A DNA stretch of 64,000 nt, from the NCBI GenBank assembly GCA_037962975.1, contig CM075673.1, forward strand, positions 15,112,001 through 15,176,000. The letters are read 5' to 3'. A program made the position numbers and the translations under genes. Positions 46,034 through 58,848 of the stretch are shown here, piece after piece; position 1 is the stretch's first letter, and each line of letters starts with the position of its first letter. The stretch is from Clitoria ternatea. Taxonomy: Eukaryota; Streptophyta; Magnoliopsida; Fabales; Fabaceae. The notes below the pieces were generated by a model, which was not told the origin of the DNA, made no database searches, and saw only the letters and a list, made by a program, of their open reading frames with translations.

Positions 46034-49000
46034 TTAATAACTATCCTGCAAAAACTAGGAATAGGTCCAATCAATTACAACCAAAAATTTAAACATACTC
46101 ATCCAAATAGACTAAATGAAGCTTTAAACATCAACTAGAAGACATCCACTAACATCAGGTGTGCATTACCATATTGGTGACACTGGATACTGAGCTATCT
46201 AATAAGCACCTGGCATGAATGATGGGACCCACATTTCTACTTTCCATCTCACTGTTGCTATCTGCACGGTTCATACAAACTGCCCCTTTGAACATCCACT
46301 CGTCCCTTTCCGGGCAGTACACATCTTCAAATACCTCACCACACAATACACATAAGCACTGGTTTTCATCTGCTAGAACCAAGGCACTTGTGTCACTTTT
46401 TCTGTCACATACATCAACAGAGTCAGTAAACTCAAATTCCGCGGGATATTCTGCCTTGCCAGTAATCCAGTCACTTGACTTTGCATACCATCTTCTTGAT
46501 GCCCTGATTAAACCATTTTGTTCTTTTTCTCTTGTGGCATGCCATTGCAAGTGTCTATTAAACTGTTTTTGTTGTTTGAACCTAATACCACAAAGTTTGC
46601 AATGATGTGGGAGATCATCCAACAATTCCTTGATTACAGGTGGATGGAATTCCCGAAGTAAATCAGGTCTAAAATCAAAGCCAATGAGATTTCTGATATC
46701 GGTGCAAGTTGACTGAGGTAAGGTGACGGAGGCTTTCGTAGCAGTATCTACCTCATCTCCAGAAGATGATACTGGGGCAGCTGCAGAACCAGAAACTGAT
46801 GTAACTGGCGAAGAGCAACTGGTGGTAGTGATTTCAGTTTGATGGTTGGTTCCCACCACCACATCGTTTGGTACCATAGTCAGTGATTCTGTTTCTGCAG
46901 ATATCAAGCCCTTTGCAACTAACGAGCTTAAAAGGTTTGTAATTGGATTTAAGGTATTACTATTGGCATTGGCAGCATTTAAGTTCAAAGCGGAGGAACT
47001 GCTCACATTAGAGGAAGCAGGCTGTGCAGTAGAAACCTTTCGTGGTTGTCCAGCCTTTCCATGGGGTATTTTGGATTGTGTAGATGAATCATTATTCAGA
47101 GGAGCTGATAAAGACAGTGATGCAACTAAAGACCCAGAAGAAACCAATGTAGTAGAGGAAGGCCCACGGCACACCATAGGTCGAACCCCAGATTGAGATG
47201 GAAAACTCTTTGCATTCAGACTAATTGTAGTAGGAAGACTACTGGTAATTGATTTGTTCAGGATGGTTCCACTCTGAACAGCTACAGCTGACAAATTATT
47301 CGTGACTTTAGACTGGGGTGGCTTAGTCTGAGAAGGATCCAGCTGCGGTTGTTGAACCTTTGGTCGACAAGAAGTTACAGAAGATAATGGACCCTGTGTG
47401 TCCTTTTCATGCGATCTTTGCAAGTTACCAACCAGCATATTTGGACGAATGGTAGGTGAGGGATTTCTAATATGTTGACTTCTCAGACCTCCAGAAAATT
47501 TAGATGTTTTAAGATTCTGGTTAATTCCTTGGTCAGCCAAATTTTGCGCTGAATGAGAGTGGTTCACTGTTACCAACGGTGATGGAGACTGTTGGCGCAA
47601 AGGTGATTGCCCGGATTCAGTTCCCTGAGAATCAAATTGTTGATGTCCAACAACTTTGGCCATTCCTACTGTTGCATTAGGCATTAAAGATCGTTTCCCC
47701 ATCCTGGCAGCCAAAGAACTTGTATTCCCTGGTAAGCCACTAAGAGTGGATACAAATCCATCTGAGTGAACAGGATTCAGATTATTAATTGAGTGCTGCT
47801 TCTGCAATTGCCAAGATGACAGTGGGTGGCCTCCAAAACCAGGTAGTTGTTTTTTAACAGTGGATATTTCTATATCAACCTTTGTGCCAAAGGTGCGGTT
47901 GATTTGGAGGTTATCTTCACCTTCCTGCATGCAAAAAAAAAAAAAATCAGTCCAGTACAACTGATAATATGTATGTGTGTATATCTGTATGTATATCATT
48001 TAAGAATATATCAACACAGAAGGGATTGGATCTCATAAATAATTTACTGGAACTAGAAGTTTATGCACATATGTAGTCAGTCTTCTGAATTCTGATAAAA
48101 GCTAGACATGAACTGCTCTTAATTTTTTGTCAACAGATGAGTTGCAGGACAGATACTTCTCAAATTAGCAAGAGTTAATTACTGATTTTGAGAACATGGG
48201 AAATAATTCCAAAGAAAACCATGTGATACCAAAGACGAATGTAGTTCATTTCATAAACTGGGAGGAAACTGCAATTGAATGAATACATTTGGGTGGCAAG
48301 CTTACCAGATTTTCATCATCGACCATCCATGACTCTGTGATCAAATTGCTAGACACATTGCGTCTGTGATCAGTCAAGCCAGAGTTCATCTCATCCCACA
48401 TGAACTCCTCTTCCTCCGAATTTTTCCAGTTACTTGACATCAGATTACTCCTTTTGTTAGCTATGCTTTGTGTTGGCTGATGAAGCGCATCCAGAGACTT
48501 CAGTGCTTCGTAATTTGAAAGACTATGATTGACGTTAAAACCACTTCTTTGCCCAGGTAAGGTCTCTGCAACACCACCACCTGTTTTGAACCAAGTTCTG
48601 TCAGGTCCTAAATCAACGTGCCTACTCTCAGCTTTTCCAACCCCCGAGTTAAAATTACTTGAAATACCAGAACTATATTCACTGCCACCGTATGCCCCAC
48701 CAATGTTCTTTTCAGGAACAGAATCATTAACTGCACCTCTATGAGTAGTTTGCTGATTATTCTGCAATATCCACCACTAATTAAAATATGACAACTGGTT
48801 GAGTGAATTGTGTAGAGATTAAAAGAAAAACTACTTCACATACATGCATGTTAATTCTAGGATCCAGCCATGGTCGTGCAGCACCCAGAGCTCTATCTGG
48901 CCTCTCCGAATCCTCATTTGAGTTTAAAATAACTCCAGTCAAGTCATTAACTACTCCTTTACTCTTCATGACATAAAACAGGACATGATGGCAAAAGAAA

Positions 49001-52000
49001 TAAGTAGAAGAAATATGATATAAAAAAAGGAACCGGCATCTCAATTAATATAACAGGATAGATATTGGCATAACTTCTCACGTCTACAAGTCATAAACTG
49101 TCTTGAATAGTTGTCAATTTCAAGATAAGTAATGCATCAAAAGGATTTCTTTAACATGTACATAAAAATAGTATGAAGTATTTAAAACATTACTTTTAAC
49201 TAAAGTCTAACAAGGTTAATAGCACATACACCCTGTTGAGAAGAAGAAAACCGAGAGGCATTGGATGAATTCCGTGTGTTTGAATACACAACGGAGTAGC
49301 ATATTTATAATAAGGATGTAATAAATATAGGATCATAATACAATCAATCCTAACCAATTTTAATTACATATAACTATATTTACAATATTCTAACACTCCA
49401 TGCACCAAGCTTGTCACATATGTATATAATACGAGAACCCCTAAAGAGACTTCGTGAGAACATCTGTCAATTGATCATTGGAATTAACAAATTTTGTAAC
49501 AATGTCCCCTGATACAATCTTCTCTCTGATGAAGTTATAGTCTACTTCAATGTGTTTGATCCTCTCATGAAACACCGAATTAGAAGAAATGTACAATGTT
49601 GCTTGATTGTCACAAATGAGTGTCATCGATGTAGTTTCCCCAACTTTTAGTTCTTCAAGCAAGTGTTTGAGCCATATGAGCTCACATGTAGCCAAAGTCA
49701 TAGCTCGGTACTCTACTTCTGCACTTAACCAAGCTACAACACTTTGCTTCTTACTTTTCCAAGAAACCAAGTTATCCCCAAGGAAGACACAATACCCTGT
49801 TGTAGACCTTCTATCAATAGGAGATCCTACCCAGTCAACATCTGAGTATCCAATTATTCGAGTATGACCCTTGTCTTCATACAAGAGCCCTTCACCCGGT
49901 GCCCCTTTGATATATTTTAAGATGCGGATGATTGCATCCCAGTGACCTTCACAAGGGGAGTTGAGAAATTGACTTACCACAATGACAGTAAAGGAAATGT
50001 CAGGACGTGTGACAGTAAGGTAATTTAGCTTTCCAACTAATCTTCTATATCTCTCTGGAGCTGATAGAGGCTCCCCCTGCTCCAGCATAAGCTTAGTGTT
50101 GGGATCCATGGGAGTATCTACCGATTTGGTCCCCATCAAGCCGGTCTCCTCCAAAATATCCATCGCATACTTTCTTTGAGAAATCACAACACTTGATCTA
50201 GATTGTGCCACCTCTATCCCTAAGAAGTAGCGAAGCCTTCCAAGATGTTTTGTCTGGAAGTGATGATGCAAGTGTTGTTTTAAAAGAACAATGTCAGTGT
50301 GATCACTGCCTGTGATGACAATGTCGTCAACATACACAACCAAGTAAATACATCTGAAGGTAGAATGGCAATAGAAAATAGAATGATCTGCCTCACTCCG
50401 AGTCATGTCAAATTCTTTTACCACAATGCCGAAACTGTCAAACCATGCTCTTGGGGATTGTTTAAGACTATAAAGGGACTTCCAAAGTTGATAAACTAAT
50501 CCTGAACACTCCCTATGAGCAACAAAACCAGGTAGTTGCTCCATATATACTTTTTCGGTCAGATGACCATGGAGGAAGGCATTCTTGATATCTAACTGGA
50601 AAAAAGGCCAATGACGGATGGCAGCGATGGAGAGAAATAGGCGTATAGAGGCCATCTTAGCCACTGGGAGAAAGTATCATCATAATCAAGGCCAAAAATT
50701 TGAGTATAGCCTTTGGATACCAAGCAAGCCTTCAATCAATCAACAAAACCATCTGGACCAATTTTGACTGCGTAGACCCACTTACATCCGACCACTGTCT
50801 TACCAGAGGGAAAAGGAACAAGATCCCAAGTTCCACTTCTTTGTAGTGCACTCATTTCCTCAATCATGGCTTGTCGCCATCCACGATGAAACAAAGTTTC
50901 ACCTACATTTTTAGGAAGGGCAACAGAAGACAAAGAAGACACACCAATATAATGGGAATGTGACAGACGATGATAAGTCAAGACAACATAATGAGGAGAG
51001 GGATTACGAGTGGAACAAATACCTTTGCGAATAGCAATAGGAAAACTACTATCGAGGGACAGAGCCGGAGGAGACAGAGGAGTTGGCTCCAAAGGTAAGT
51101 TAGATGGGACTTCATCAGGTGGAACCTCCAAAGTAGGATGGGGCCGACAGTGATATACCTGAAGAAGACGAGGTGGATCAGTCGGGATATCGAGATATCG
51201 GTGACCACAGGAAACCTGCATGGGAGACACAGAAACAGGAGCACCACAAATAGGACTAGACATAGAGTTCTCTACGGTGGGATTTGTAAAATATGGACTA
51301 GAATCAAAAAAGGTAACATCGACGGAAACAAAGTAACGATGAAGACTAGGAGAGTAACATTTATAACCTTTTTGAGACCTTGTATAACCAAAAAACATAC
51401 ATTTAGTAGCACGGGTGGAGAGTTTATCAGTGCCCGTGCCAAGGTTGTGGACAAAACAAGTAAAACCAAAAACACAAGGGGGTAAAGAATATAAAGACGG
51501 ATGAGGAAGCAAGATGTGGTGAGGTATCTGATTATCAAGGACGGAGGAAAGCATGCGATTAAATAAATAACAAGCTGTAAGGACAGCATCCCCCCAAAAC
51601 CGATGAGGAACATTACCATGTAAAAGAAGTGTTCGAGTGGTTTCGAAAAGATGTCGATATTTTCTTTCTGCAATTATTCTGTTGAGGAGTATGAGCACAA
51701 GATGTTTGATGTAAAATCCCATGAGAGGCCATAAATGATTGAAATGAATTAGATAAATACTCACGGGCATTATCGGAACACCAAACTACGCAAGATACAG
51801 ATAGGAACACCAAACTAGGTTTTAATTTCATTGCAAAAATTTTGAAAGATTAAAAATAACTCGGAACCATTCTTCATTAAAAATAACTAGGTACACCTGG
51901 AGTAATCATAAATAAAGGAGACAAAATATTGATATCCTAAATTAGACACATATTAGAATGGACTAAGCTAAAAGGAGACGCAGCTCGACTTGAGACTCGA

Positions 52001-55000
52001 TTGTTAAATGAAGTACGACTATGTTTACCAAATTAACACGACTCACAAGATAATGTAGACAACTTGGAAAGGGTGGGTAACACTATTTGCAATTTGTGAA
52101 GACTTGGATAACCCAACGAGCATGGAGGAGACTGGAATCCACCATTGACCCAATGTGTGCATAAGGTTGTAGTTGATAAAGCTCATAACCGGCCCAAACT
52201 CTGATCAAGAGATAATGCAATTAAGAGAGTGAGTCAAACAACTAATGGATAATAAGTTAAAGGGAGACTCAGGCACGTAAAGAACGTTGTCAACAGACAA
52301 AAAAGGAAGATGATGAACAGTACCAAGTCCTTGAGATTGAGTTTGGGACCCATTAGCCATAGTAATGGAAGGTAAAAAATTAGGGCTAAAAAGGGTAGAG
52401 AATAAGGACTTGTTACCTAGGTGGCCCCAGAGTCAAGGACCCAAGGACCAAGAGAGTGAGAAACACCAACAAAAGAATTACCCGTTTGCACTACAGAAGT
52501 CTTGGAACCTGAAACCTTACACTCCTCAAACCACCGGAGAAAATCGTCATAAGTGTAGGCACAGTCGACGGTCTAGATGAAGAGGTGGAGATGGATGGCT
52601 CAATCATTTCAAAAGGTACTTGCACAACATTTGCCATTCTTGGGGGGCGACCATGTAATACAAAACATCAATCAATAGTGAATCCAAGCTTATGATAGTG
52701 CTTACATTTTGGTCGAATTTTGCCAAAACGATGATTGATGTTGCGGTCCTGAGCAACCAAGAAAAAGAGTCGGCCTCAATAGAAACGGGCACCAAAAGAG
52801 CAATCATAGGAGTAGGAGACTTGGCTTTGGCGGAAATTAGGGTTGACCTAGTCGAATCCATTATAGGGACCAAAGGAGAGCCAAGAATTTGCTCACGAAC
52901 AACCTCATACTTAGGAGGAAGACCATGTAACGCTAATGCCATAAAGAGTTTGTGATAGTTCTCAAGATATGTGGATGGATTGTCTACCAAGGGAAAACCC
53001 TCATTCAAATCATGAAGAACACTACTGACTCTGCCCAAATAATCAGATATAGGACTAGTAATCTGTTGAGGAGTAAGAAGCTGCTTAAGAGCCTTGCAAA
53101 CCCTATATAATCCTTGAGTGTCATTGGTATGAAGAAGTTTGGCTTGCGCCCAAAGAGATTCACAGGTGTCGTAAGGGCGAAAAACTTGTTTCTGAGTAGG
53201 GGACAGAGTAGATTTCAAAATGCCCCAAAGTTAGGCATTGAGATTGCTCCATTTGATACGGTCAGCAGTAGCAATAGAGTCTTCTTTGGTTGTAAGGTGA
53301 TCAAGATAACCATGTCCCTTAAACCAAAGTTTAACGTCAGAAGCCCATGTGACATAGTTGGTCCCGTCAAATTTTTTAGCATTTAGAGTATTGAGAACAG
53401 TAATAGTGGCATCAGCCTTCGATGTGGCAGCAGTAGCTATAAGAAAAACAGAGGAGAGAGAAAATGCACAAATAGCGGAAAAAACAAACCCAAAAAGCGT
53501 CAAACGGTGTCTGAAACGAACAACCAATAGCAGAATCTGAATCTACAAGAGAAGGCGAATACAACAAGCCAAACCAGAGGCTGGTCGGAGCCGCCACGCG
53601 CCGATGGCAGTGCGGCCAGGAGAGAGAAAACGCGGAACAGAGATGCAACGCGTGGGAGCGCGCCCAGCGGCCATTGGGGCGGCGTTTCGAGGATGGGCCG
53701 GTCTCGTGGAGGCGCTCCTAATCAGAGGGGTGGTCGGCCGGAAGTCATCAGAAAACGGCGGCGGCAGCTGGCCAAAAAAAGGAGGGAAAAAAATGGTCAG
53801 AGAGGGAAACACAACCAAAAAGAGAGAGGAGATCGAAAAACCTGGAGAAGAAACACTGGTTTCAAAAAAAATTTCACTGATGAGCAATGGGCCGACTGGG
53901 ATCAAGGTTGCCTCTTGTTAGGCTCTAGATACCATGTTGAGAAGAAGAAAACCGAGAGGCGTTGGATGAATTCCGTGTGTTTGAGTACACAACGGAATAG
54001 CATATTTATAATAACGATGTAATTAATACAAGATCATAATACAATCATATACAATCAATCCTAATCAATTCTAATTACATATTGATATATTTATAATATT
54101 CTAACATACCTCGTGTCAAACCATTAACTAGGGTACAAGAGGTTATATAATTGTATCTCAATTATCAAGATCAAAACTTCAAGTCAATGAAAGATGTCAT
54201 ATCTTCCAATGCTCTTTCACCATACAAAGATCGTTATCTAATTACATAAGAAGTTGTATCTAGGGTAATTTCTAATTGGCTAATAGCTCACAGTGTAGAG
54301 ATACAATGATAGTGCATAAAAATTAAACTTATACATTAAAAATTTAAGAATTATTTTGGTAATATAGTAGTAGTAACAATAATAATGATAACAATAATAA
54401 CAGTAATATGAGAACATATTAGAGTGTTATAATAACATGTAATTATAATTTCAAAAATATAATTAAAATAAATTAATATTAAATACTTTAGTCATACTAA
54501 AAATAAAGTTCATCACACACGTGTTACTAGTCACTATAAATACAAATCTATTCATATACTATTTAAAATTAAATAATGATTTGTAACTAAAATAAAATAA
54601 TTAATTAATTATTATTTTATTCATCAATTATTCTGTTTTGTTATCATGGGAAAGAGGCCTATTTACTTGTCCAAACTACTAGATGGTGGAAATTTTACAG
54701 ACAAAAGCATACAAAACAAAATGTGGCTGCATTCTGTCTAATTCCTGATTTCTGTTTATTTCTTTGGCTTGTTTACTCACTAATAAAAGACTGCTAATTT
54801 GAATTTGAATCAATTCGTGTTGACACAGACATCTTATACTATGCAACATCGCTCTTTACTGGTCATATATTATACTACCTCCGGTTCCAAATATATGTAA
54901 ATTTTAGTGGAATTTTTTGGTCCCTTAATATAAACAAAATTAGACTTTCCCAATGTCATTAAATGCTTGTTTACCAAATATGTTCTCATTATATATATTT

Positions 55001-57135
55001 CCAAGGTCACTAATTCTTTATGTAGTAAATGATACTAAGGGTATTTTAGAAAATTAACTCAAATATGTGATAACATTAAGGCAAATAACTACCTCCAACC
55101 ACTATTCTTAATATATGTGAAATTAGGTACATTTGCTTATATTTAGAACCGGAGGTAGTAACATGCAATTTATTGAACAAAACAAAGAATGTGTGGTGGT
55201 CAAGTGCCATGCTAGAAAGTTAATGACACAATATCAATTCTTGGGAGGACCAATTTTGGATTTTTAAGGTAAAGATCTGCAATGTGTGTGTGTGTGTCCC
55301 CGATTTGTCCAGCTTATAATTGGTTCTGTGCCCGACTGGTTTTCAGGCACATCCAGACTGTATACTTGGCCAGTTCTTGGTTCAAACAGTCCACCCAGCT
55401 GGATTTTGAAAACACTGCTAATTCCTATCAAATCCACTACTTCATATCTTTTAATTATACAGTTTTTAATGAAATCATATCACCTACCCTACTTGACTGC
55501 TGAATATGTTGCCTTTCTAAATACTTGGGATTCACATGGATACTGTGAGGTGGGCGTTGTGACTGCAAATCATTCCTGACTGTAGCAGATACTGATGCTG
55601 AACCATTGACTGCAGATATGAAGCCAAGTTCCTCCCCAATCATCTGAAGGGTCTGAGGAGGAAAGACTCCTTTCCAAGTTCCAAAAAGATGCTTCATACT
55701 TGAATGGACGGAAGGATCAACCTGAGTGTATGCCTTGCAGAATACCTAAAAAGGTAAAGTAGTAATTGGCATGTACCTAATTAAAATTGGTGTATAAAAT
55801 AAAATTATAAAACACATTGCACAAAAAATGCAAAGAGAAATTTTATTTTCATTTCATGATAGCTATGCTATTCATCTTTTCTTGCAATGCCATGATTCAT
55901 GTAACCAACTTTTATAGAAAGAATTCAGTAGTAAAATTTTACAACTTACCAATCAGAAGTGTTCATTAAGGACAATAAGAAGTGTATCAAAATAAAGGCA
56001 AGAAGGTAAATGGCTAAAGATAATAAACATCTGACCTCTGGTAGTCTGGCAGCAAAATATTTTATATAATCCCGCCCGATATTCTTAACAATACTGTCCA
56101 AGAGGTAAAGCGAAGGCAGCTTTTGTTCACTTGAAACCTGCAAATTCATTAACTTGTTTTTCAATTCAACAAGACCTTTTTTGGTATAACCAAGACAGAA
56201 AGTAGAGAATAAGTTTGCCCTGAGAAATGCAAACAAGGAAAACAACTGAAATCAACATAAATATAATCCAATCGGAAGTTACAAACAAATTTCACCAAGA
56301 GTGGTTGACATTGGAAACTGTTGAGTGCTCAACACTTTCTCCATGTTGTACACACAAAAAAAATCCATGGTTACCAAATCACCATTGCATACAAAATCAA
56401 GTGAAACACCAACAGAATCTGGAGTACCACTCCCCAATGATGCTGATTATCATTTACATATGGAATCATTCCCCGAAAACCTAACTGTCATATAGAAAAA
56501 AGATATTTCTGACTCTGATTGGGAAAACAAAACATGTTTTTCTTTCTTTTATCCTAAGAACCAGTCTAGAGGAAATTATATGAAATTCAAGAAGTGACGA
56601 ATGCATCTTCTTTTCTAACCAGTCTTCCACGTCAGCAAAACACTAATCGAATTCATCAACGCATAGCATAACAAACAACAACAGCAATCACAACAAATCA
56701 GAAAGAGCCCTTCTTCCATTCTAACACAAAATCTCTTACAAATGAATCGAATAAACGCGCGCAAGGTAAACTAGGGTTCACCTCAAGAATGTTATCACAA
56801 ACAGTGGCAGCAATCGCCTTCGCAGCAGATAGGCTTTCTCCAGCAATGATAGTGAGGTTCGTAATTATGGGCTTCGAATTGAAAGTGAGTTCAGCAAGCG
56901 CTGTCTTATACTGAGACACGAGCTCCTGGTGCGACTGTGGCTGCGGATGGTAGCCACCGCCGTCGGAGTCTCTGACATTAATTCGGAACCTCGAAGACGC
57001 CACCGTTGTAACCGCCGCAGAGGGAGGTTGGCGTTGAGGTAACTGTCGGGCGCTATGGTCAAGCTCCTCGATCAATCGGGGCTTCTTGGAGCCCGGTTCT
57101 CTAGATGTACCATACGACCTTCGCGTGCTCTCCAT
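46034..57135 (-). CDS. PCF11-similar mRNA cleavage/polyadenylation factor (PCFS4-like), gene B
   Basis: Seven coding exons, minus strand: 57135-56782, 56137-56036, 55745-55488, 48963-48844, 48761-48306, 47924-46170, 46045-46034. All junctions are GT-AG and phase 0, giving 1,018 aa. Exon structure matches gene A one to one (exons 2, 3 and 7 equal in length). The CTD-interacting domain is in exons 1-3 (LAELTFNSKPIITNLT, LPSLYLLDSIVKNIGRDY, HLFGTWKGVFPP). The C2H2-type finger is in exon 6 (HCKLCGIRF...HLQWH), with CLCVLCGEVF nearby. It differs by small in-frame indels, mainly in the disordered middle. Intron 3 is 6.5 kb because of a copia element and a Stowaway MITE, so correct splicing across it is the main doubt. 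The copia element is in the same orientation and could add premature polyadenylation sites. Confidence 0.82.
49441..50664 (-). pseudogene. Copia reverse transcriptase/RNase H segment
   Basis: A 407-codon open frame carrying RT motifs FFQLDIKNAFLHGHL, SLYSLKQSPRAWF, the catalytic YVDD (VVYVDDIVITGSD) and YFLGIEVA. It is followed by RNase H (YSDVDWVGSPIDRRSTTGYC, ICDNQATLYIS, HIEVDYNFIRE). The N-terminal part of RT is joined to the integrase side only through a frame change and a stop at 50736-50738, so the element is inactive. Confidence 0.85.
50736..51831 (-). pseudogene. Copia integrase to RT N-terminus segment
   Basis: Two overlapping minus-strand frames: WCSDNAREYLSNSFQSF and HQTSCAHTPQQN (51613-51831), then after a frameshift RHLFETTRTLLLHGNVPHRFW, KCMFFGYTRSQKGYKCY and the RT start GTWDLVPFPSGKTVVGCKWV (50736-51770). 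It ends at a TGA where RT should continue. Confidence 0.8.
51832..52603 (-). pseudogene. Copia protease/early integrase region, decayed
   Basis: Position between gag and integrase implies protease and integrase zinc-finger coding. I find no continuous frame and only weak similarity, with several stops and indels. Confidence 0.4.
52604..53527 (-). pseudogene. Copia Gag segment
   Basis: KKFDGTNYVTWASDVKLWFKGHG (near 53340) is the typical copia Gag N-terminal motif. After an in-frame stop near 53231 the same frame continues with YRVCKALKQL, SPISDYLGRVSSVLHDLN and LALHGLPPKYEVVREQIL (UBN2-type Gag). Confidence 0.75.
53919..53934 (-). other. Copia primer binding site
   Basis: The minus strand just inside the 5' LTR reads TGGTATCTAGAGCC, the usual initiator-tRNA-Met type copia PBS (TGGTATCAGAGCC) with one inserted T. 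Confidence 0.7.
54875..55158. mobile_element. Stowaway-like MITE in intron 3 of gene B (284 bp)
   Basis: Ends CTACCTCCGGTTCCAAATATA and TATATTTAGAACCGGAGGTAG form a near-perfect terminal inverted repeat, with TA on both sides. Gene A intron 3 has the flanking sequence (CATACAGCATCATTC... and ...GCATGCAATCTTTTTAAC) without the element. Confidence 0.88.
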
Positions 57136-57364
57136 GTCCGATCAAATTAAAGAAACCCTAATGCACAATCAATTATGTGAGGAACCAGATATACAACGCG
57201 GGAAATGCACCCCGATTGTTGGTTCTCAAGCGGAATTTATTGGGAGAGGAACAAAAGTCTTTGTTTATAATTGTACTGTTCGGCCTGAGATAAACCTAAT
57301 CCCAATTCACATAAATGAATTAGAGAAGAAGAAGAAGAAGAAGAAGAAGAAGAAGAAGAAGAAG
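57136..57364 (-). promoter_or_regulatory. 5' UTR/proximal promoter of gene B with (GAA)n tract
   Basis: Homologous to gene A upstream sequence up to about 57325. A (GAA/TTC)n trinucleotide tract (57325-57364) replaces gene A's (GA)n tract. Homology ends at these microsatellites. Confidence 0.5.
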
Positions 57365-58485
57365 GTAGAGTATTATTATTACAAGAATGGTGCGTTGGGA
57401 TTATTGTATCATTTGTATGGGTAAGCTCGCTTCACACTGTGTGGCCTGTCCTCTTGACTCGATCTTGAATAAGTTTGAAGGCGTGTTTTTTAAAAATGAA
57501 AAAAAAAAATCGTGTATTTTTAGAATTGTCTACATGACTATGAATTATTTATGTTCAAATGGGTTAGGACACTAGTTGAATTTTTAACAGGTATGATGGT
57601 TGGTTTGGTTTAGTTATTTAACTATAGTTGGATCTTTGACATTAATATTGTTATAATATATATTAGTTTATTATATTATTTATTATAAAAAAACAAATAG
57701 TAGGTTCTAATATTTGGTCATTTACTCTTTACAGTGTCATATGTATTTTCATTTTATCAATACATCAACTTCTATGATAATTATTTATTTTACTTGTTAT
57801 TCTTTATAATAATGACATAAAGTAATACTTTATTTAATTGAAGGGTGGGCAACATGTTGTGTTTAAATCGTGATGGAACACTTAAATTTCTACCACTTGT
57901 CACTTCCCTGTGTGTTGTGTCATCATGTGAGGATAAAGAGTAATTAAAAGGATTACCAAGTCTGTTATTTCTGACCAAATGAAGGAATAGGATAAGGGCT
58001 CTACCACTCCATAGCTGTAACAAGCCCCTATTCCCTTTAGGGAAAAGGGTGATAGAGCTACTGTTGACTTCTTTAGCTACCTTATAAAGAATAAACAATA
58101 ACATCCTTAATAGGACTTAATCTTGAGTTAACATAGTTTATAGATTGACCCTATATAACATCTGATTGAGTTACAGAGCTCTTTAGAGCCCATATAACGA
58201 ATCCATACTTATATGATATAAATATCATATAAGTATTCCATAGGCCCCTCTGGGATAAGGGTTGCCCTCTCTCTACTTCACCACCCTTGACTGTATGGAG
58301 CCTTTATCAAATTTTTTAAATGAACAAGTGAGTGATTCTCGGGTAAGGATCACAAACGATAAGGGAGCTACGAGTCATCCCTTGTTAGCTTTTATTTAAC
58401 TACCTATCTCTTAACTTCTTTAACCAGAGGCTAAGCAAAATGGGGAGAGTGAACACTCAACATAATAAGTGAATTATGTTAGTAA
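57365..58485. other. Intergenic DNA
   Basis: No gene supported. Short frames here lack recognisable motifs. The sequence at 57830-58330 is somewhat less AT-rich and may be a degraded repeat. Confidence 0.35.
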
Positions 58486-58848
58486 CATGGCATGTTATGC
58501 CAAATAATCTGTGGGACACATTAAAGTATGTTACGCAAAATATTTTAGGGGACATGTATAAATATGTTGCACCAAATACCTTTCAATTATTTATTTTATG
58601 CCTTGTTACATTTTATTACTATATTCCATTCCATGAATCCTTTATCCTTATTCTAAAGGGTAAATGAAAACATTCCATTCATCCCTTTCATAGGAGCGTG
58701 AGCATAAAATTAAATATGTCCCTACAAATATTTGTGCAACATATTTAAATATGTCCCTCAAAATATTTTGTGCAACACATCTATCAAAATTTTTGCGTGA
58801 CATACTTTAACATGTCCCTCAAATTCTTTAGTGTGGTATGTTGCCTTA
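58486..58848. repeat. Foldback repeat built of about 40-bp units
   Basis: The left arm (58489-58575) has two direct units like GGGACACATTAAAGTATGTT followed by (A/G)CGCAAAATATTTT. The right arm (about 58710-58845) has three such units in inverted orientation (AACATATTTAAATATGTCCC). The arms can pair. No coding capacity. Confidence 0.65.

Larger units (their letters stand above)
49234..54106 (-). mobile_element. Ty1/copia retrotransposon in intron 3 of gene B
   Basis: 4.87 kb, minus strand. LTRs are 53935-54106 (5') and 49234-49395 (3'). Each, read on the plus strand, starts TGTTGAGAAG and ends TTCTAACA. Roughly a dozen substitutions and a 10-bp size difference separate them, so the insertion is not recent. 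Flanking pentamers CACCC and TACCT share only ACC, consistent with an eroded target duplication. Gag, integrase and RT-RNase H are present in copia order but broken. Gene A lacks it. Confidence 0.9.

Noticed and set aside
53543..54022. GC-rich open frames on both strands in the copia 5' leader
   Set aside because: They lie between the copia 5' LTR/PBS and Gag, have no recognisable domain, and the composition difference alone is not evidence for a gene.
57086..57424. Plus-strand frame ending in poly-lysine
   Set aside because: Runs through the antisense of gene B exon 1 and the (GAA)n tract; no support.
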